A stretch of DNA of 64,000 nt, from assembly GCA_933228675.1 (NCBI GenBank), contig OW121743.1, positions 89,077,438 through 89,141,437 on the forward strand, read 5' to 3'. The DNA comes from Stomorhina lunata (Eukaryota; Arthropoda; Insecta; Diptera; Rhiniidae). Position numbers and translations under genes: made by a program. Within the stretch, counting starts at the first letter, position 1, and the number at the start of each line of letters is the position of its first letter. Below, piece by piece: positions 31,641-42,939 of the stretch. The notes beneath the pieces were generated by a model, which made no database searches, was not told the origin of the DNA, and saw nothing but the letters and a program-made list of their open reading frames with translations.

Positions 31641-33595
31641 CCCATTTTAATAAATACATTAATGTTGTGAAAGAATCAACGAATAAGATAAAAATAAATT
31701 GCATACGTTGAAAAAGTGCGATATTTCCGTAAATGGCATCAACAATGTTTATTCGTCCCAAATGTGTTCAATCGACAAATTTAAACAACGAGTTTTTTAA
31801 GTCGAATTCGTCGTGCGGGACGAAATTAGTCGTTCGTCCTAATTGTGTTTATACATTTAAATTAAATTATTTATTTTAAAAAGAAATCAATGGAATTTAT
31901 TTATTATGGTCATTCTATCGACGGAAATGAATATGTGTATATCGTCAGACTATCTTCAACAGTCCGATCTTAAAATTACTCCGAAAGTCTAAAAAAAAGT
32001 AAACTAATACCTATTAATTTATACCTATTTCAAATACCACGTCTACAAAAATTTCTAATTATTTATTTTCTTCAATTATGATTGGACAAATCTGATCCCC
32101 AATTTTTTTTCTCAAATGAATACTCATTACATTCAAGTTTTCGTTCTTATTCACGTTGACACAAATAACCATATTTGTACAAGAAAAAAAAACATACAAT
32201 AAAATTTAATTTTATTTTGTATTTTCTTGTATTTTTTTTTATTACTCTTGAAAACAAGAAACAAAGTTGTGTACTCGTATGAAGTTAATTTTCCCAACGT
32301 TCAGTCTGAATCTCATGCCCCAGAGTCTGTGTACTCGTACTTGACTTTAATATTTTCTTTAGCATTTGACAACAGACGACATGACAAGCTTAAGCTTAAC
32401 TGCAGCAGTAGTAGTGCCAATCGCACAAAAGACATTGATCTTTAGCAAAATTTTGACAATTTATGACAGCGAATTTGAAGTTGACATTTTGTTTCTGCGA
32501 TTTTGAGTCAAATTTTTTTTTATATGACAAAGAAATAAATAGACAAACGAAATCACTCTAATGATGATGGGGTTAAACCCGGGTAATTGAATGATATTTG
32601 TTTGAAATACGAAGGGTATTATTTAAGTTTTGGGAATAGCAAAATAAAGAAAACAAACATGGCTATGTACCATTCAGAATTGATAGTTCTACCAAAGACT
32701 TTATAATATAAAAGTGGATAAAACACGTGTATGTACCTTAGCTTTCTCTTATTGGATAATCGTCATTTGTTGTTTCCGAATTAGAGTAAAAGCGGTATAA
32801 TCTCTTTTATGGGACTTTTCAAAACGACCATACGCAAATCAATGTATGAAAGTGGAACTTATATATATTATAGAGTCTTTGGTTTTGTGTTTCTCAAGCT
32901 AACCTGAAGCTACATAACCAATTCGGCCAAAGAAATAGGTGACCATTTGCTTCGTTGTGCATCTTCCACGAACAACTTTTATTGGATTTAGGTCTTCTTG
33001 AAATACTCACAAGGACCGTAGCTTTTTTGTTTTTGGCTCATAAGTATATATCCATTTGACATCACGATGGTGTTACCATATTTTAGCTATAAATACTATA
33101 TAAATACTACCCCTCGTATGAGGAGGGTAAGATGTGAGATATGTCTAAGATCTTTGCCTTTGAATTGGCCAAATTTGAATATTACATTTTTCATTAGCGT
33201 TTATTTTTTGTTGTTGTTTATGGTTGAATAAAAATTCACATAAATTTACAAATTCTAGTGAAATACAACAAATTTATTTGTTATATATTTTTTGTTTTTG
33301 AAATTAGTCATAGACTATTTTACAAATTGTTGTAATCATTTGTTTTTCTCAAAATTTACGTCAAATTGTGCAATAATTGCATATGTAAATGTAATAATTC
33401 TGATGTGGTTTGAAATGTATTCGATTGTATTACACATTTTACATGGTGTCAGTTTTTGGCTTGTATTATAGAGCACGAGTCCAACAAGTTTTAGGGGTTT
33501 CGAAGGAAGAATTTTACGAAATAAAAATTATCTTTAATACTCTTAAAATAGAACTTTAGATGATAGTGTTTCTTGGTCAAATCGATCGATAAATG
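31641..33595. other. Spacer containing one dispersed repeat
   Basis: Apart from R2 copy 2 (32725-32890), no feature is supported. The frame at 32227-32445 has no recognisable family. Confidence 0.35.
32725..32890 (+). repeat. Dispersed repeat R2, copy 2
   Basis: Matches 6240-6420 (CCTTAGCTTTCTCTTATTGG, GACTTTTCAAAACGACCATA, TATTATAGAGTCTTTGGTTT), with some indels. Unknown family. Confidence 0.6.
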
Positions 33596-33599
33596 GTTT

Positions 33600-33725
33600 T
33601 TTGATAAAAACCAAAAAAAAATGTTGGTATATACCTTTCCTCGACGCGTTTTGATGGTTTGCTAGAATAGAATAATTCCTAATTCTAGACAGATTGAAAA
33701 CCATTAATTATATCTAATTTGCGAG
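33600..33725 (-). mobile_element. Element H, decayed copy
   Basis: The minus strand keeps TCTAGAATTAGG, CAAACCATC, AAAACGCGTCGAGGAAAGG and TTTTTTTGGTTTTTATCAA. CTGANGA is lost and the GAAA core is AAAA, so no ribozyme can form. Confidence 0.65.
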
Positions 33726-34211
33726 ACAGAATAAATTCAAATTATATTGTCTAAACAAATATTAACATTAAGTTTTCTTTTTAAAATTTTCTTTAACGGA
33801 ATTGTTTATCCGAAAATTTAATACGAAATCGTAAAAATGCGCCAATGAATTCTTAACAAAATCTTTTTAAAAGTTATTGTGAGATACCGACCGATCTGTT
33901 GGATAGAATATGCATAAGTCACTTTTAAATTTTGAATTCAAATTAGAAAAAAATAATAATAATAAAAATGTCAGCATCATTTTCATTTGCAGCCAACTTC
34001 GCTACAAAACGCTTTGTCAAAATCGGATTATCCAACCGCTTAGAGTTGTCGCTGCGTTGTTTTGTTTGATTCATACAAACTTATTTAGGTTGGTCTGTTA
34101 ATCAAATCCAAAAGCTCTTCAAAAATATAACACTTTAATGCTGGTAACTTTAAAACTTAACCAGATATGACGATAAAAATTCTCTTGAAGAATTTAGATA
34201 CTATCACCACG
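33726..34211. other. Spacer, nothing recognised
   Basis: AT-rich, no supported feature. Confidence 0.35.
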
Positions 34212-34345
34212 GGTCGACACAAAGAGAACAGAACAAAAAAAATAAGGGGCAGAGTTGCCGTTTTTTTTATAGCTTTAACTAAAATAAGGATTTTTCTCCA
34301 ACGTGTAGTTCTAAAAAGTTTAAAAAGTTTTCTACTCCATTTTTA
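34212..34345 (+). repeat. Conserved leader in front of a satellite array, copy 2
   Basis: Matches 1231-1362: GGTCGACACAAAGAGAACAG, GCAGAGTTGCCG, TTTAACTAAAATAAGGATTT and TTTTCTACTCCATTTTTATC. The satellite begins at once, as in copy 1. Confidence 0.65.
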
Positions 34346-34684
34346 TCAAAAATTTTCCTATAGAAATTTTTTCTATCAAAAAGTTTTTTAACAAAAATTT
34401 TTCTATAGAAAATTTTTTTATCAAAAATTTTTCTATAGACAATTTTTTTTCAAAAATTTTTCTACAAACAATTTTTTTATTAAAAATGTTTTTATGAAAA
34501 ATTTTTAAACAAAAATTTTTAATCATCAATTTTTCTATAGAATATTTTTTTATCAACAATTTTTCTATAAAAGATTTGAAAATTTTTGATATAAAAATAT
34601 TTTTATCGAAAATTATAACAGAAAAATATTTTTATACAAAAGTTTCTATAAAATATAATTTTTTAAAAAGGTTTATCAAAATTT
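34346..34684 (+). repeat. Satellite E, short array
   Basis: About ten degenerate units of the 30-bp TTTATCAAAAATTTTTCTA repeat between the leader and the hammerhead-bearing element. Frames here (34332-34559 on the minus strand) are repeat artefacts. Confidence 0.85.
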
Positions 34685-34925
34685 GGGACATCAAACATTT
34701 AATTAAAAAGTTTTACTGTAGTGTATTGCACTAAGAATCCCAATTTATTACAATTATTTATTATTGTAATAAATAGTTTTTTGATAAAACCAAAAAATGT
34801 TGGTGGGGAAACCTTTCCTCGACGCGTTTCGATGGTTGGTTTGACCATCTCATCAGGAGGATTATCCCTAATTCTAGACAGAGCGAAAACCTCACATTAT
34901 GTATAATTTGAGGGACTGAATAAAT
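34685..34925 (-). mobile_element. Element H, copy with intact ribozyme
   Basis: Minus-strand order: CATAATGTGAGGTTTTCGCT, TCTAGAATTAGGGATAATCC, ribozyme, AACATTTTTTGGTTTTATCA, a TTACAATAATAAATAATTGTAA palindrome, TTAGTGCAATACACTACAGT, ATGTCCCAAAT. It has the same build as 22717-22925, but its last third belongs to the subtype seen at 31490-31640. It abuts satellite E on its right (minus-strand downstream) side. No coding sequence. Confidence 0.75.
34816..34861 (-). ncRNA. Hammerhead ribozyme, type I, canonical core
   Basis: On the minus strand: stem I strand TCCTC (34861-34857), CTGATGA (34856-34850), stem II GATGG/CCATC around a 9-nt loop (34849-34831), GAAA (34830-34827), one A-U pair with a CGCG loop as stem III, cleavage triplet GTC with the cut expected after 34821, then GAGGA (34820-34816), perfectly complementary to TCCTC. 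All conserved core positions are matched with five-pair stems I and II. The minimal stem III is the type reported for ribozymes in Penelope-like elements and retrozymes, which often act as dimers. Self-cleavage is predicted, not shown. Confidence 0.88.
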
Positions 34926-35880
34926 ATTTATTGAACAATTTTCCAAAGAAAAATATTTTTATTAACAATTTTTCGATTAACAAATTTTTGAATAGAAAAT
35001 ATCTTAAAATATAAAAATCTAAAATTGTTTAAAATTAGAATTTATTTCTGTTTTGAAAAATATTTCCACTATATACAAAAATATTTCAAATGTTTACAAA
35101 AATAATATTGTCGTGGCAACAATGTTCGAGATTATATTTCTTTGTTCTCTCGAACCATGTTATCTCTGTTAACATTAAAATTCCAACTGAATGATGTTAA
35201 TACTCATTTTTACGAGTTTAATTAATGATCGTGGTATTTAACAAATTAAAAAATTCATCGGCTACTGGTGGTATGGGCTGCCTACTCCTGATTATCATCA
35301 ATGGCCACCTTTAAAATTGTTTGAGAATTGATGCATATTTGAATATATCTCCAATTTTTTTTTGTCGGAAAAAATTTCAATAAACTCGCATATGTAAAGG
35401 AAACCCCTAAATAGGCATTTATCATCTAAAACTATTACTTCATTTTTGTTCGATACAACAAAATTTTTATTGATTTACATGCAACCAAATGTAATTAGCA
35501 CAACCAAACCCGTTACTATTCATTCGCTGCTGCTGTAAATGATCAATTGTTCGAACAAATTTCAAAAATATTTCAATAAAAATAAATTCTTGTTTTCTGA
35601 AATACAATTTTCAAATGACTCTATGTGTTTGTTGTGATGTCATGCTCTTAAATGATCATTTGCTTCAATATGGATATAACTCAAAACTTCGAGATTTTGA
35701 GATAGGTAAATTCATGATTTTGGTAGACTTTTCGAAGAGGGTTGCAACATTTGCTAGAGGAACCAATGGCGAAAAGTACTTGAACTTATTGGTTTTCAAA
35801 CGATTTTCGGGGGTTGGTCTAATATGGATTATATGATTCGATCTGTTTTTTTTTTTGTTATTTAGGACCAACACTCACGG
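34926..35880. other. Spacer, nothing recognised
   Basis: A few decayed satellite units to about 35040, then AT-rich unique-looking sequence. The frame at 35615-35836 has no recognisable family. Confidence 0.35.
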
Positions 35881-35884
35881 GGTG

Positions 35885-36195
35885 ACCCCTAAGAAAAAGA
35901 GGTTATATGAAGAGGGATAGCAGGAGTAGGTTAATGAACATTTGATATTATTTTTTCTATATTGCAAATGGAAGGGAAAACTTCTGCGGGAAGTAAATTC
36001 CACATTCGGATGGCTTATTAATGAATTTTCTCTGTAATGCATTGTTCCGACTATAGAAGAATTGACAACGAAGGCATGAGCTCCAACAGATGAAGTTGTG
36101 TTGCGTATAAAAATACGAGTTTCAAGAACAACTTTCCTGATTTCGTTAGAACACATATCAAAGAACAAAAGATAGAACATTGAGACACAACCCAC
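35885..36195 (-). pseudogene. LINE ORF2 C-terminal relic (Jockey/CR1-like)
   Basis: The minus-strand frame reads RIFIRNTTSSVGAHAFVVNS, SIVGTMHYRENSLI and SCYPSSYNLFF. This resembles the tail of Jockey/CR1-type reverse transcriptases, where a RNT/SSxGAHxxVV block and a xHYRENSF block precede a final Tyr/Ser/Pro-rich segment. Its N-terminal parts are absent next door, so it is a truncated copy. Similarity is judged by eye, so confidence is moderate. Confidence 0.5.
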
Positions 36196-36567
36196 ACAGC
36201 GACGGTGTTCAAGTGCATAGACACTAAAACGAATATTTGAACTCTCCTGTGCTTAATATAGAAGCTCCAAAATAAACTTTGAAGCTCCGCACAGTGTTCG
36301 ATTCTTCAATCTAAAAGGTAAACGGTAAAAGGCATATAAAGGTGATTTCTTGCCCTTAACCTACTTGGTCCCATAAAAGATCCTTGGAAAAAATTGAGCA
36401 CAGACACACCAACCCAAATTCCGCCACAGACACACCCACTTTTCTTATACATGAGAATTGTATTTAATTTTCGGTCGGATATAGGTGGCGTAAATAGTAA
36501 ATCTAGAGAATCCAGCGAATAAGTGAGCAATATGTGGCACAATTCATGGTTTTTGGACATAAAAATT
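36196..36567. other. Spacer, possible further LINE debris
   Basis: The minus-strand frame at 36306-36596 contains LDSLDLLFTPPISDRK, faintly LINE-endonuclease-like, but the evidence is too weak for a gene call. Confidence 0.25.
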
Positions 36568-36620
36568 GAGAAGTAATAGTGTAATAGGGAATACATGTCC
36601 CTATTACACTATTACTTCTC
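36568..36620. repeat. Perfect 23-bp hairpin with 7-base loop
   Basis: 36568-36590 and 36598-36620 are exact inverted copies (GAGAAGTAATAGTGTAATAG plus GGA) separated by ATACATG. Such a perfect hairpin in decayed sequence must be recent or selected. It lies 10 bp from a transposase fragment. Confidence 0.97.
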
Positions 36621-36629
36621 AAGTGGAAA

Positions 36630-36715
36630 TTAACTTTTTTTTGCCAACGAAGCTCTTGCTGTGCATGCAGTCTCCCCATCCTGTTGAAACCACGTGAGTG
36701 AAGAGTACGATGGAT
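36630..36715 (-). pseudogene. Transposase scrap, Tc1/mariner superfamily
   Basis: The minus strand reads HPSYSSLTWFQQDGETACTA, then RASLAKK. The WFQQDGATxHTAR block is the signature round the second catalytic Asp of one group of Tc1/mariner-superfamily transposases, also seen in the element at 13312-13967. Only about 28 residues survive. Confidence 0.65.
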
Positions 36716-36771
36716 GAGCTTGCAAGTTTACCGAAAAGAATTTCTTAATAACGCGTCGAAAATTTTTACCG

Positions 36772-37641
36772 TTGATATTTATCGTCTGGCACCGAGAATT
36801 TTTGAAAAACAGATCGTCAAATGTTATTAAGCTGGGAATGAAAATGTTTATCCCAGTGAAAAACATTTCGATTAAACCAAAGGTAAACACTTGGTTTAAT
36901 CAGACGTGCAAACAAGCAGTCAGATCCCGAGAGGAAGATTTCAGAAACTTTCGTAATGACCAAAATCCAGTTATTGATTTGCAACGCAAATGTGCGAGGC
37001 GTATATGTGCCAAAGTATTAACACGTGAAAAATCTCTGTAGCAGCAGCGTCTTCGTACTAAAATTCATGCTGCTCCTTGGGGCAGGAAGAGTTTTTGGTC
37101 ATTCGTTAAAAGAGTTAAGAATAATGCTAGTTCTTCAATTTCTTCTCTTTTAAAGAATGGTCAAACATTCACTGACCCGGTTGACAAAGCTTACTTTTTA
37201 GCTGAATTATTTGCAAGTAGTTACCAATTGCCGGAAAGCACTTAAACTCCGCCCGAGCTCGAAAGAGTATCTGTAACTATGCCAAAGATAAAAAGGGTTT
37301 TAGCGGATCTCAACGTAAACAAGTGTTTAGAGCCGGATGGCATTCCAGCATTGGTCTTGAAGCAGTGCTGTTCGACGCTTTCGCGTCCATTAGCCAACCT
37401 TTTCAGCACCTTGTACCATGCTGGTACATTTCCTCGGTGTTGGACGGTTGCTAATGTAACGCCAATCCCTAAAAAGGGTGAGGCTACCAACCCTGAAAAT
37501 TACCGCCCAAAAGCAATTTGTTCTACACTCTCCAAAGTTTTGGAGAGTATGGTAAACCACCATCTTGTTAAATATCTGGAATCTAACGACCGCCAGTGTG
37601 GATTTCGTAGGGACGTAAGGACTCTACGGGAGATCTGCTAG
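36772..37641 (+). pseudogene. LINE reverse transcriptase relic (Jockey/CR1-like)
   Basis: One reading frame runs 36772-37641, broken by a TAG at 37039-37041 and a TAA near 37223. It encodes the endonuclease-RT linker (VNTWFNQTCKQAVRSREEDF; then, after the first stop, SFWSFVKRVKN). The first RT blocks follow: KRVLADLNVNKCLEPDGIPA, PRCWTVANVTPIPKKGEATN, ENYRPKAICSTLSKVLESMV and YLESNDRQCGFR. The catalytic FADD part is missing because the copy stops at GFR. Without the stops it would be about 290 residues of a protein normally near 900. The lack of other frameshifts suggests a younger copy than the other LINE relics here. Confidence 0.92.
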
Positions 37642-37689
37642 CCTTCCTTTCGCGAAAAATGATGTCACTCAATACACCGTTTTGGCGAA

Positions 37690-37860
37690 AGTAAATTTGT
37701 GTATTAATTCAAGCATAATTTTGGGCTTCCACAATCTCTTTTACTCTTAATCTGCGATCGGTAAAAACAATATCGTAAATTTTTTGAATTGTTTCGGATT
37801 TAGAGATCTCAACTTATCGTCTAGAACGTTTGCCATCTTCGGTGCTTGAACGGTCATAGA
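37690..37860 (-). pseudogene. mariner transposase N-terminal scrap
   Basis: The minus strand reads DRSSTEDGKRSRR*VEISKS, then ETIQKIYDIVFTDRRLRVKE and IVEA. This resembles the region between the two helix-turn-helix motifs of mariner transposases (ST-ED-x-x-RSGRP...I.KI...V..DRRLKVREI.EA). It has one in-frame stop, and both ends are lost. Confidence 0.75.
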
Positions 37861-38590
37861 AATATATGAAATCCCATTATATTTATCAATAACCGACTTT
37901 TTTAAGTGAGACGAATTTAATTTTAGCTTTTATGTTCAAAACGCCAGGTGGTCTGCTGTGAACGGCTGCCAAACAAAATCTAAATGACGCAGCTTGTTCA
38001 AATTTAGACAGTAGTTAACGGACAGTTGACTTTTAAAAGGAGCTGTTCGAATTTCCAAATGAAGAAGCTGTACTTAAAATCGTGATTTGTGTATTGATCA
38101 CAAGAATACGTGAAATAATATTGCCTGACAAGCTAATTTGGTAGACCTTTGGAGAGGTAGGATCAGTTGAAAACTTCACTTTGTTTTTGCGATTTTAGTA
38201 ATACACATCGTATTTAGTCCGAAGGTACCATTATTTTTAACAAAAATCGGAAAAACCAAGTGAAGCATTCAATTGATCTTACCTCTTTAAAGGTCTACCA
38301 AATTAGCTTCGTTTGAGGAACGCATTAAGTTAATGTCGAGCATTTTTTTTAAATTTTAATTTAATATGAGTCTTTTTTGACTCCACTGCACGATTAAAAT
38401 GATTATTTATGATATAACTTATGAGTCGAAAATGAATTTTTTGTATACGACTCTTCAGAAAGAGTCTTTAGTGACTCGTTTTTATGATTAAATTATGACT
38501 GCACATATTTTGCTAGATTTATTAAAAAAAAGAGATAAAGCATTACTCAACACTGTATATCTATTTTTACAACAGTGAAGTTGTGTTAAT
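37861..38590. other. Spacer, one short inverted pair
   Basis: No gene. GCTAATTTGGTAGACCTTTG at 38130 and its inverted counterpart CAAAGGTCTACCAAATTAGC near 38290 with matching flanks (about 25-30 bp each, 160 bp apart) suggest a small TIR element or hairpin. Confidence 0.4.
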
Positions 38591-38594
38591 AATT

Positions 38595-38700
38595 ACAGAA
38601 ATTGTTGTTGCCGAGACCGAAGATCAAACAGTCTAGGTTGAAAATGATATGTTATGGTTGGTAGTCGACGTGCTAACCAACTAAGCCACAGCATCCACAA
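38595..38700 (-). repeat. tRNA-derived sequence (SINE head or tRNA relic)
   Basis: The minus strand reads GATGCTGTGGCTTAGTTGGT, then TAGCACGTCGACTACCAACC, with a perfect box A (TGGCTTAGTTGG). The box B position is degenerate (TTTTCAACCTAG). A complete cloverleaf cannot be formed, so it is a relic or SINE head and not a tRNA gene. Confidence 0.5.
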
Positions 38701-38721
38701 TGAACAAACAGCATAAAAAAG

Positions 38722-39369
38722 CAGTCGTATTGGAATCATTTGAGTGATTACATTATGACTATGCACATTTTGCAAGAACTGTTAGTGCTTTTTTTAACTA
38801 GTCGCTTTCTAAGCGTTTCTGGGAGTATTTTTGTAAACTTGTTTGATCACCAAGCTTATAAATCAGTTTTTGATCATCTGAAGGACTCCTAAATTACTCA
38901 TTTTGCTGATATTATCATCAACAATCTCCCAATTGCTAAAAATCCATCATATATATAATTTCTTCACATATTTTTCCTTAAGTTATTTATAATAATTTTC
39001 CTTTAGTTATGCCTCTTTTCTCGAAACAGTCGTATTGGAATCATTTGAGTGATTACATTATGACTATGCACATTTTGCGCAAGAATTATTAGTGCTTTTT
39101 TAACTTTTTTTTAACGTTTCTGGGAGTCTTTTTGTAAACTTTTTTAGATCACCAAGCTGATTAATCAGTTTTTGATCATCTGAAGGACTCCTAAATGACT
39201 CATTTTGCTGATATTATCATCAACAATCTCCCAATTGCTAAGTACACTAAAAGTCTTAAAAGCAATATGCATTATAGTGTAAAAATCAATCATATATATA
39301 ATTTCTTCACATATTTTTCCTTAAGTTATTTATAATAATTTTCCTTTAGTTATGCCTCTTTTCTCGAAA
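38722..39369 (+). repeat. Tandem duplication of about 305-343 bp
   Basis: 38722-39026 and 39027-39369 are near-identical from CAGTCGTATTGGAATCATTT to CCTCTTTTCTCGAAA. The second copy has about 40 extra bases at 39241-39283 (GTACACTAAAAG ... TTATAGTGTA, with complementary ends). Otherwise there are only scattered changes, so it is a recent duplication. No coding sequence. Confidence 0.92.
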
Positions 39370-40164
39370 CTGAACAAACATGATCGTGCTTTTAAGATTT
39401 ACTATATGAATGTGTCTCAATGATGTATTTAAGTTATTTTTGGTTTTAATACTTTTAATAAATTTAAATATTTATTACACTATGATTTCATCAAATCGAA
39501 CATGCATGAACCCAACCAAACTCAATATATAAATTTTAATATGAGAAACATGAAATAAATTAAGTGAAATAGGCGTAATGTAGAGCTTTTAATGATTTAA
39601 ATGTAAATTTAAAATGATCTAATACTTTATATGGATTTATGCGATAATACTTATTGATCTAACGACGGAATAAAACCAATTTAAAGGCTTAGCAATTAGG
39701 CATAATCTTAGTTCTTTGAATTTAAGTAGACATGACAAGGTATTTTGTTTTTTAGTAAAGGAGTTTCAAGTTTAGCCGAATAGTTTTGAAATGATCATAA
39801 TTAATATTTGAAGCTTTTTTTAATGTCAAAAATTTGAAGACAACTTATTGTACAATTTATTAAAGAAAATTGATTCATGAAGAAAATAGACTTATGGTTA
39901 TAATACGCCGCACGGTGGGGCTCAGAATCAATTTACATTGGTCAAATATTTTTCCATGACATAGATTCTTAAAATTTGTATGCCATCAGAAAGGAAACCT
40001 AAGGTAGCCGAAAAATGTTGTCAAAATATTAGAAGTTGTAGGCGTGGCATGCTGCTGAAGGCAAAGAATTTAAGTTAATTTATAAATATAAAAAAAATGT
40101 AATATTTGATCTCATATTAATTACGCTTTTTGAAAAGTAGTATTTGTAATTTTGATTTTTTTGC
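39370..40164. other. Spacer, nothing recognised
   Basis: AT-rich, no supported feature. Confidence 0.35.
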
Positions 40165-41130
40165 AATGTTGAATTTTTCTACAGAAAATTTTTTATCAAA
40201 AATTTTTCTACAGAAAGTTTTTTTTATCAAAAATTTTTCAACAAAAAATTTTCTTAGAAAATTTTTTTGTCAAAAATTTTTCTATAGAAAATTTTTTTAT
40301 CAAAATTTTTTTTATAGAAAATTTTTTTATCAAAAATTTTTCTGTAGAAAATTTTGTTATCAAAAATTTTTCTATAGAAAATATTTTTACAAAAAATTTT
40401 GTTATCAAAAATGTTTCTATAGAAAATTTTTTTATCAGAAATTTTTCGGTCGAAAATTTTTTTATCAAAAAATTTTTCTATAGAAAATTTTTTTATCAAA
40501 AATTTTTCTATAGAAAATTTTTTTATCAAAAATTTTTCTATAGAAAATTTTTTATCAATAATTTTTCTATAGAAAATTTTTTATCAAAAATTTTTCTATA
40601 GAAAATTTTTTATCAAAAATTTGTTAATCAAAAATTTGTTTATCAAAAATTTTTCTATAGAAAATTTGTTTTATCAAAAATTTTTCTAAAGAACATTTTT
40701 TATCAAAAAAATTTTCTAAAGAACATTTTTTATCAAAAATTTTTCTATAGAAAATTTTTTATCAAAAATTTTTTTGATCAAAAATTTTTCTATAGAAAAT
40801 TTTTCTATCAAAAAATTTTCTATACAAGTTTGTTTTATCAAAAATGTTTCTATAGAAAATTCTTTTATCAAAAATTCTTTTATTTTTTTATCAAAAATTT
40901 TTCTATAGAAATTTTTTTTATCAAAAATTTTTCTATAGAAATTTTTTTATCAAAAATGTTTCTATAGAGAATTTTTTTATCAAAAGTTTTTCTATAGAAA
41001 ATTTTTTTTTATCAAAAATGTTTCTATAGAAAATTTTATTATCAAAAATTTGTCTATAGAATATTTTTTTTTTTATCAAAAATGTTTCTATAGAAAATTT
41101 TTTAATCAAACATTTATCTATAGAAATCCA
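40165..41130 (+). repeat. Satellite E (30-bp unit, about 32 copies)
   Basis: Unit GAAAATTTTTTTATCAAAAA plus TTTTTCTATA, 30 bp. The long frames rich in Phe, Lys, Tyr and Gln (40130-40483 and its minus-strand partners) are artefacts of a unit length divisible by three. The right edge is at the sequence CCACTCCAAAGTAGGGC. Confidence 0.95.
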
Positions 41131-42939
41131 CTCCAAAGTAGGGCAACTCAGACTCATAAATCACTTAAAACGATTTGAAGAATCATACTATACAATAAAT
41201 ACGTAGGTCAAGATCTACAAAAATCTAGCTACATGCATATCCTATCTTTTATGGTTTTAAAGATATTCGACTTCAAAAATTGAAATGTTTGTTCCCTGTG
41301 GGCCATCCTAATGAAAATACGGAAAATACCTCAATGAAAATAGGGGCCAACCTAAGGTTAACAAAATATTATATCGTCATCCAAGATTGGCTTGTGGCCT
41401 AAATTTGAATCCAAGATTGGCTTGTGGCCTAAATTTGAGCCAAATGAGTTAACAGGAAGTGGGTGAAAATGGGTTTGGAACGGAATTACAGATCGAAAAT
41501 TGAACTTTAAGCTTAAATTTCTTTACAACTGCTGTACAGATCTTAATAAAACCTAAACTCGATAAAAGCTTAAGATGTTATTTATTGACCAAAAAAGAAC
41601 TACTACGGAATCTTTATTACAGAGTTTTGAATAATGAAAAACGATTTTGAACCACTGTGCTCCGTCGATGTAAAAGAAATAAAACTGGCTGTGGAACAAA
41701 TTCATCTAAACAACAAACATGACGCTCGTTAACAGTGTTAAATAATATAAAAAGCTTTCTTTTCATTACCTTTCAACTCTCCACTATCCTCAGGAAGTGA
41801 TTCTGAGTCGGTACATACATCAGCATAAAATCCTTTATTCCTTTCCCATATAAGCTGATGTAGGGTAAAATAAAACTCATCTTAATTTATGTGAACAATC
41901 TAATATATCATGTACTTAACTAAAAATTTATATTGAAACACTTCAAAAATTAACTTGTAAATAAACCGCGATTTATTGAAAAGAATCTGATGTAAACGGA
42001 GCAAAAAATTAGAAAAATTATAAAACGTTAAAAACCAACACAAAACTTTAAACATTAAACCTCACACCAAAGAAATCACCTATTCATCCATCCATCCATC
42101 GAATCCACTTTATCAAATTCAATAAACCATTTAAGAGCTATTTGGTGGTTACTAAGAGCTACAATAATTTGCCAAAAGGCAGTTAGCGATACTCAGGTTT
42201 CTTTCTTAATTTTGTATTATTTCGACTTGATAACTTACCTGTTTCTGAAAACAGAAATTCATATAAAAACTCTTAATAGATCGTTTCTATTTCATTTGTA
42301 ATTGTATATATACACACGACGAGTATTATCCGAATTTGTTTGTTTATTTTAAAGCCTCCTAGATCACATTTCATATCATTTGTCAAAGATTAATGAAACT
42401 TTTTAACATAAAATTTATTTTCCGCGTGTGTTTTTAATTTGGTTTTATGAATGGATATTTTTTGAGTTAAAGATTTAAGATTTATGTAAAAGATACTGAG
42501 AAGATTGGCTTTGAAGATTTATGGCTAGTTAGTAAAAATTTAATTTTTTAAATTTATGCTTAAACATTTTTATTGAATTTAAGTAATGTTTAAAGTTTTG
42601 AACATAGTAACAAAAATCAATCTTCAGGTATAGTTTGTTTAACCGATTTATTAACAACTTTGTCACGAGATCTTTTAGTGGTAACGTAACACAAATGAAA
42701 CTTTTAATTGAAAAAGAACAAGTATCCCAGCAAAATTATTTACCTGTTATTGGTAGGATTTGAACCCGAGTCATTAAGTTTAAATTGCCATTTAAATTAC
42801 AAATAAGAACTTTCTTTAATGACTTAAAAGCATTCGTGGGCAGTCCATATAACCAGAAGCCGAAAACTTTTTGAAATTTTCGTAAATTTCACGATCATTA
42901 ATGAAACTCGTGAAAATGAGTATTAAAAGCATTTAGCAA
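41131..42939. other. Spacer with small fragments
   Basis: A perfect 30-bp tandem duplication (CCAAGATTGGCTTGTGGCCT and the following AAATTTGA, twice) lies at 41381-41440. 41780-41880 holds an INE-like scrap (AGGAAGTGATTCTGAGTCGG). 42745-42775 on the minus strand has a tRNA box B (GGTTCAAATCC). Nothing else is recognised. Confidence 0.45.

Noticed and set aside
36306..36596. 96-codon minus-strand frame as a host gene
   Set aside because: Composition is not protein-like overall, its start runs through the perfect hairpin, and the only faint similarity is to LINE debris.
40130..40529. Long Phe/Lys/Tyr-rich open frames on both strands
   Set aside because: They arise because a 30-bp satellite unit is divisible by three and lacks stops. 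The peptides are simple repeats with no domain, present on both strands at once.
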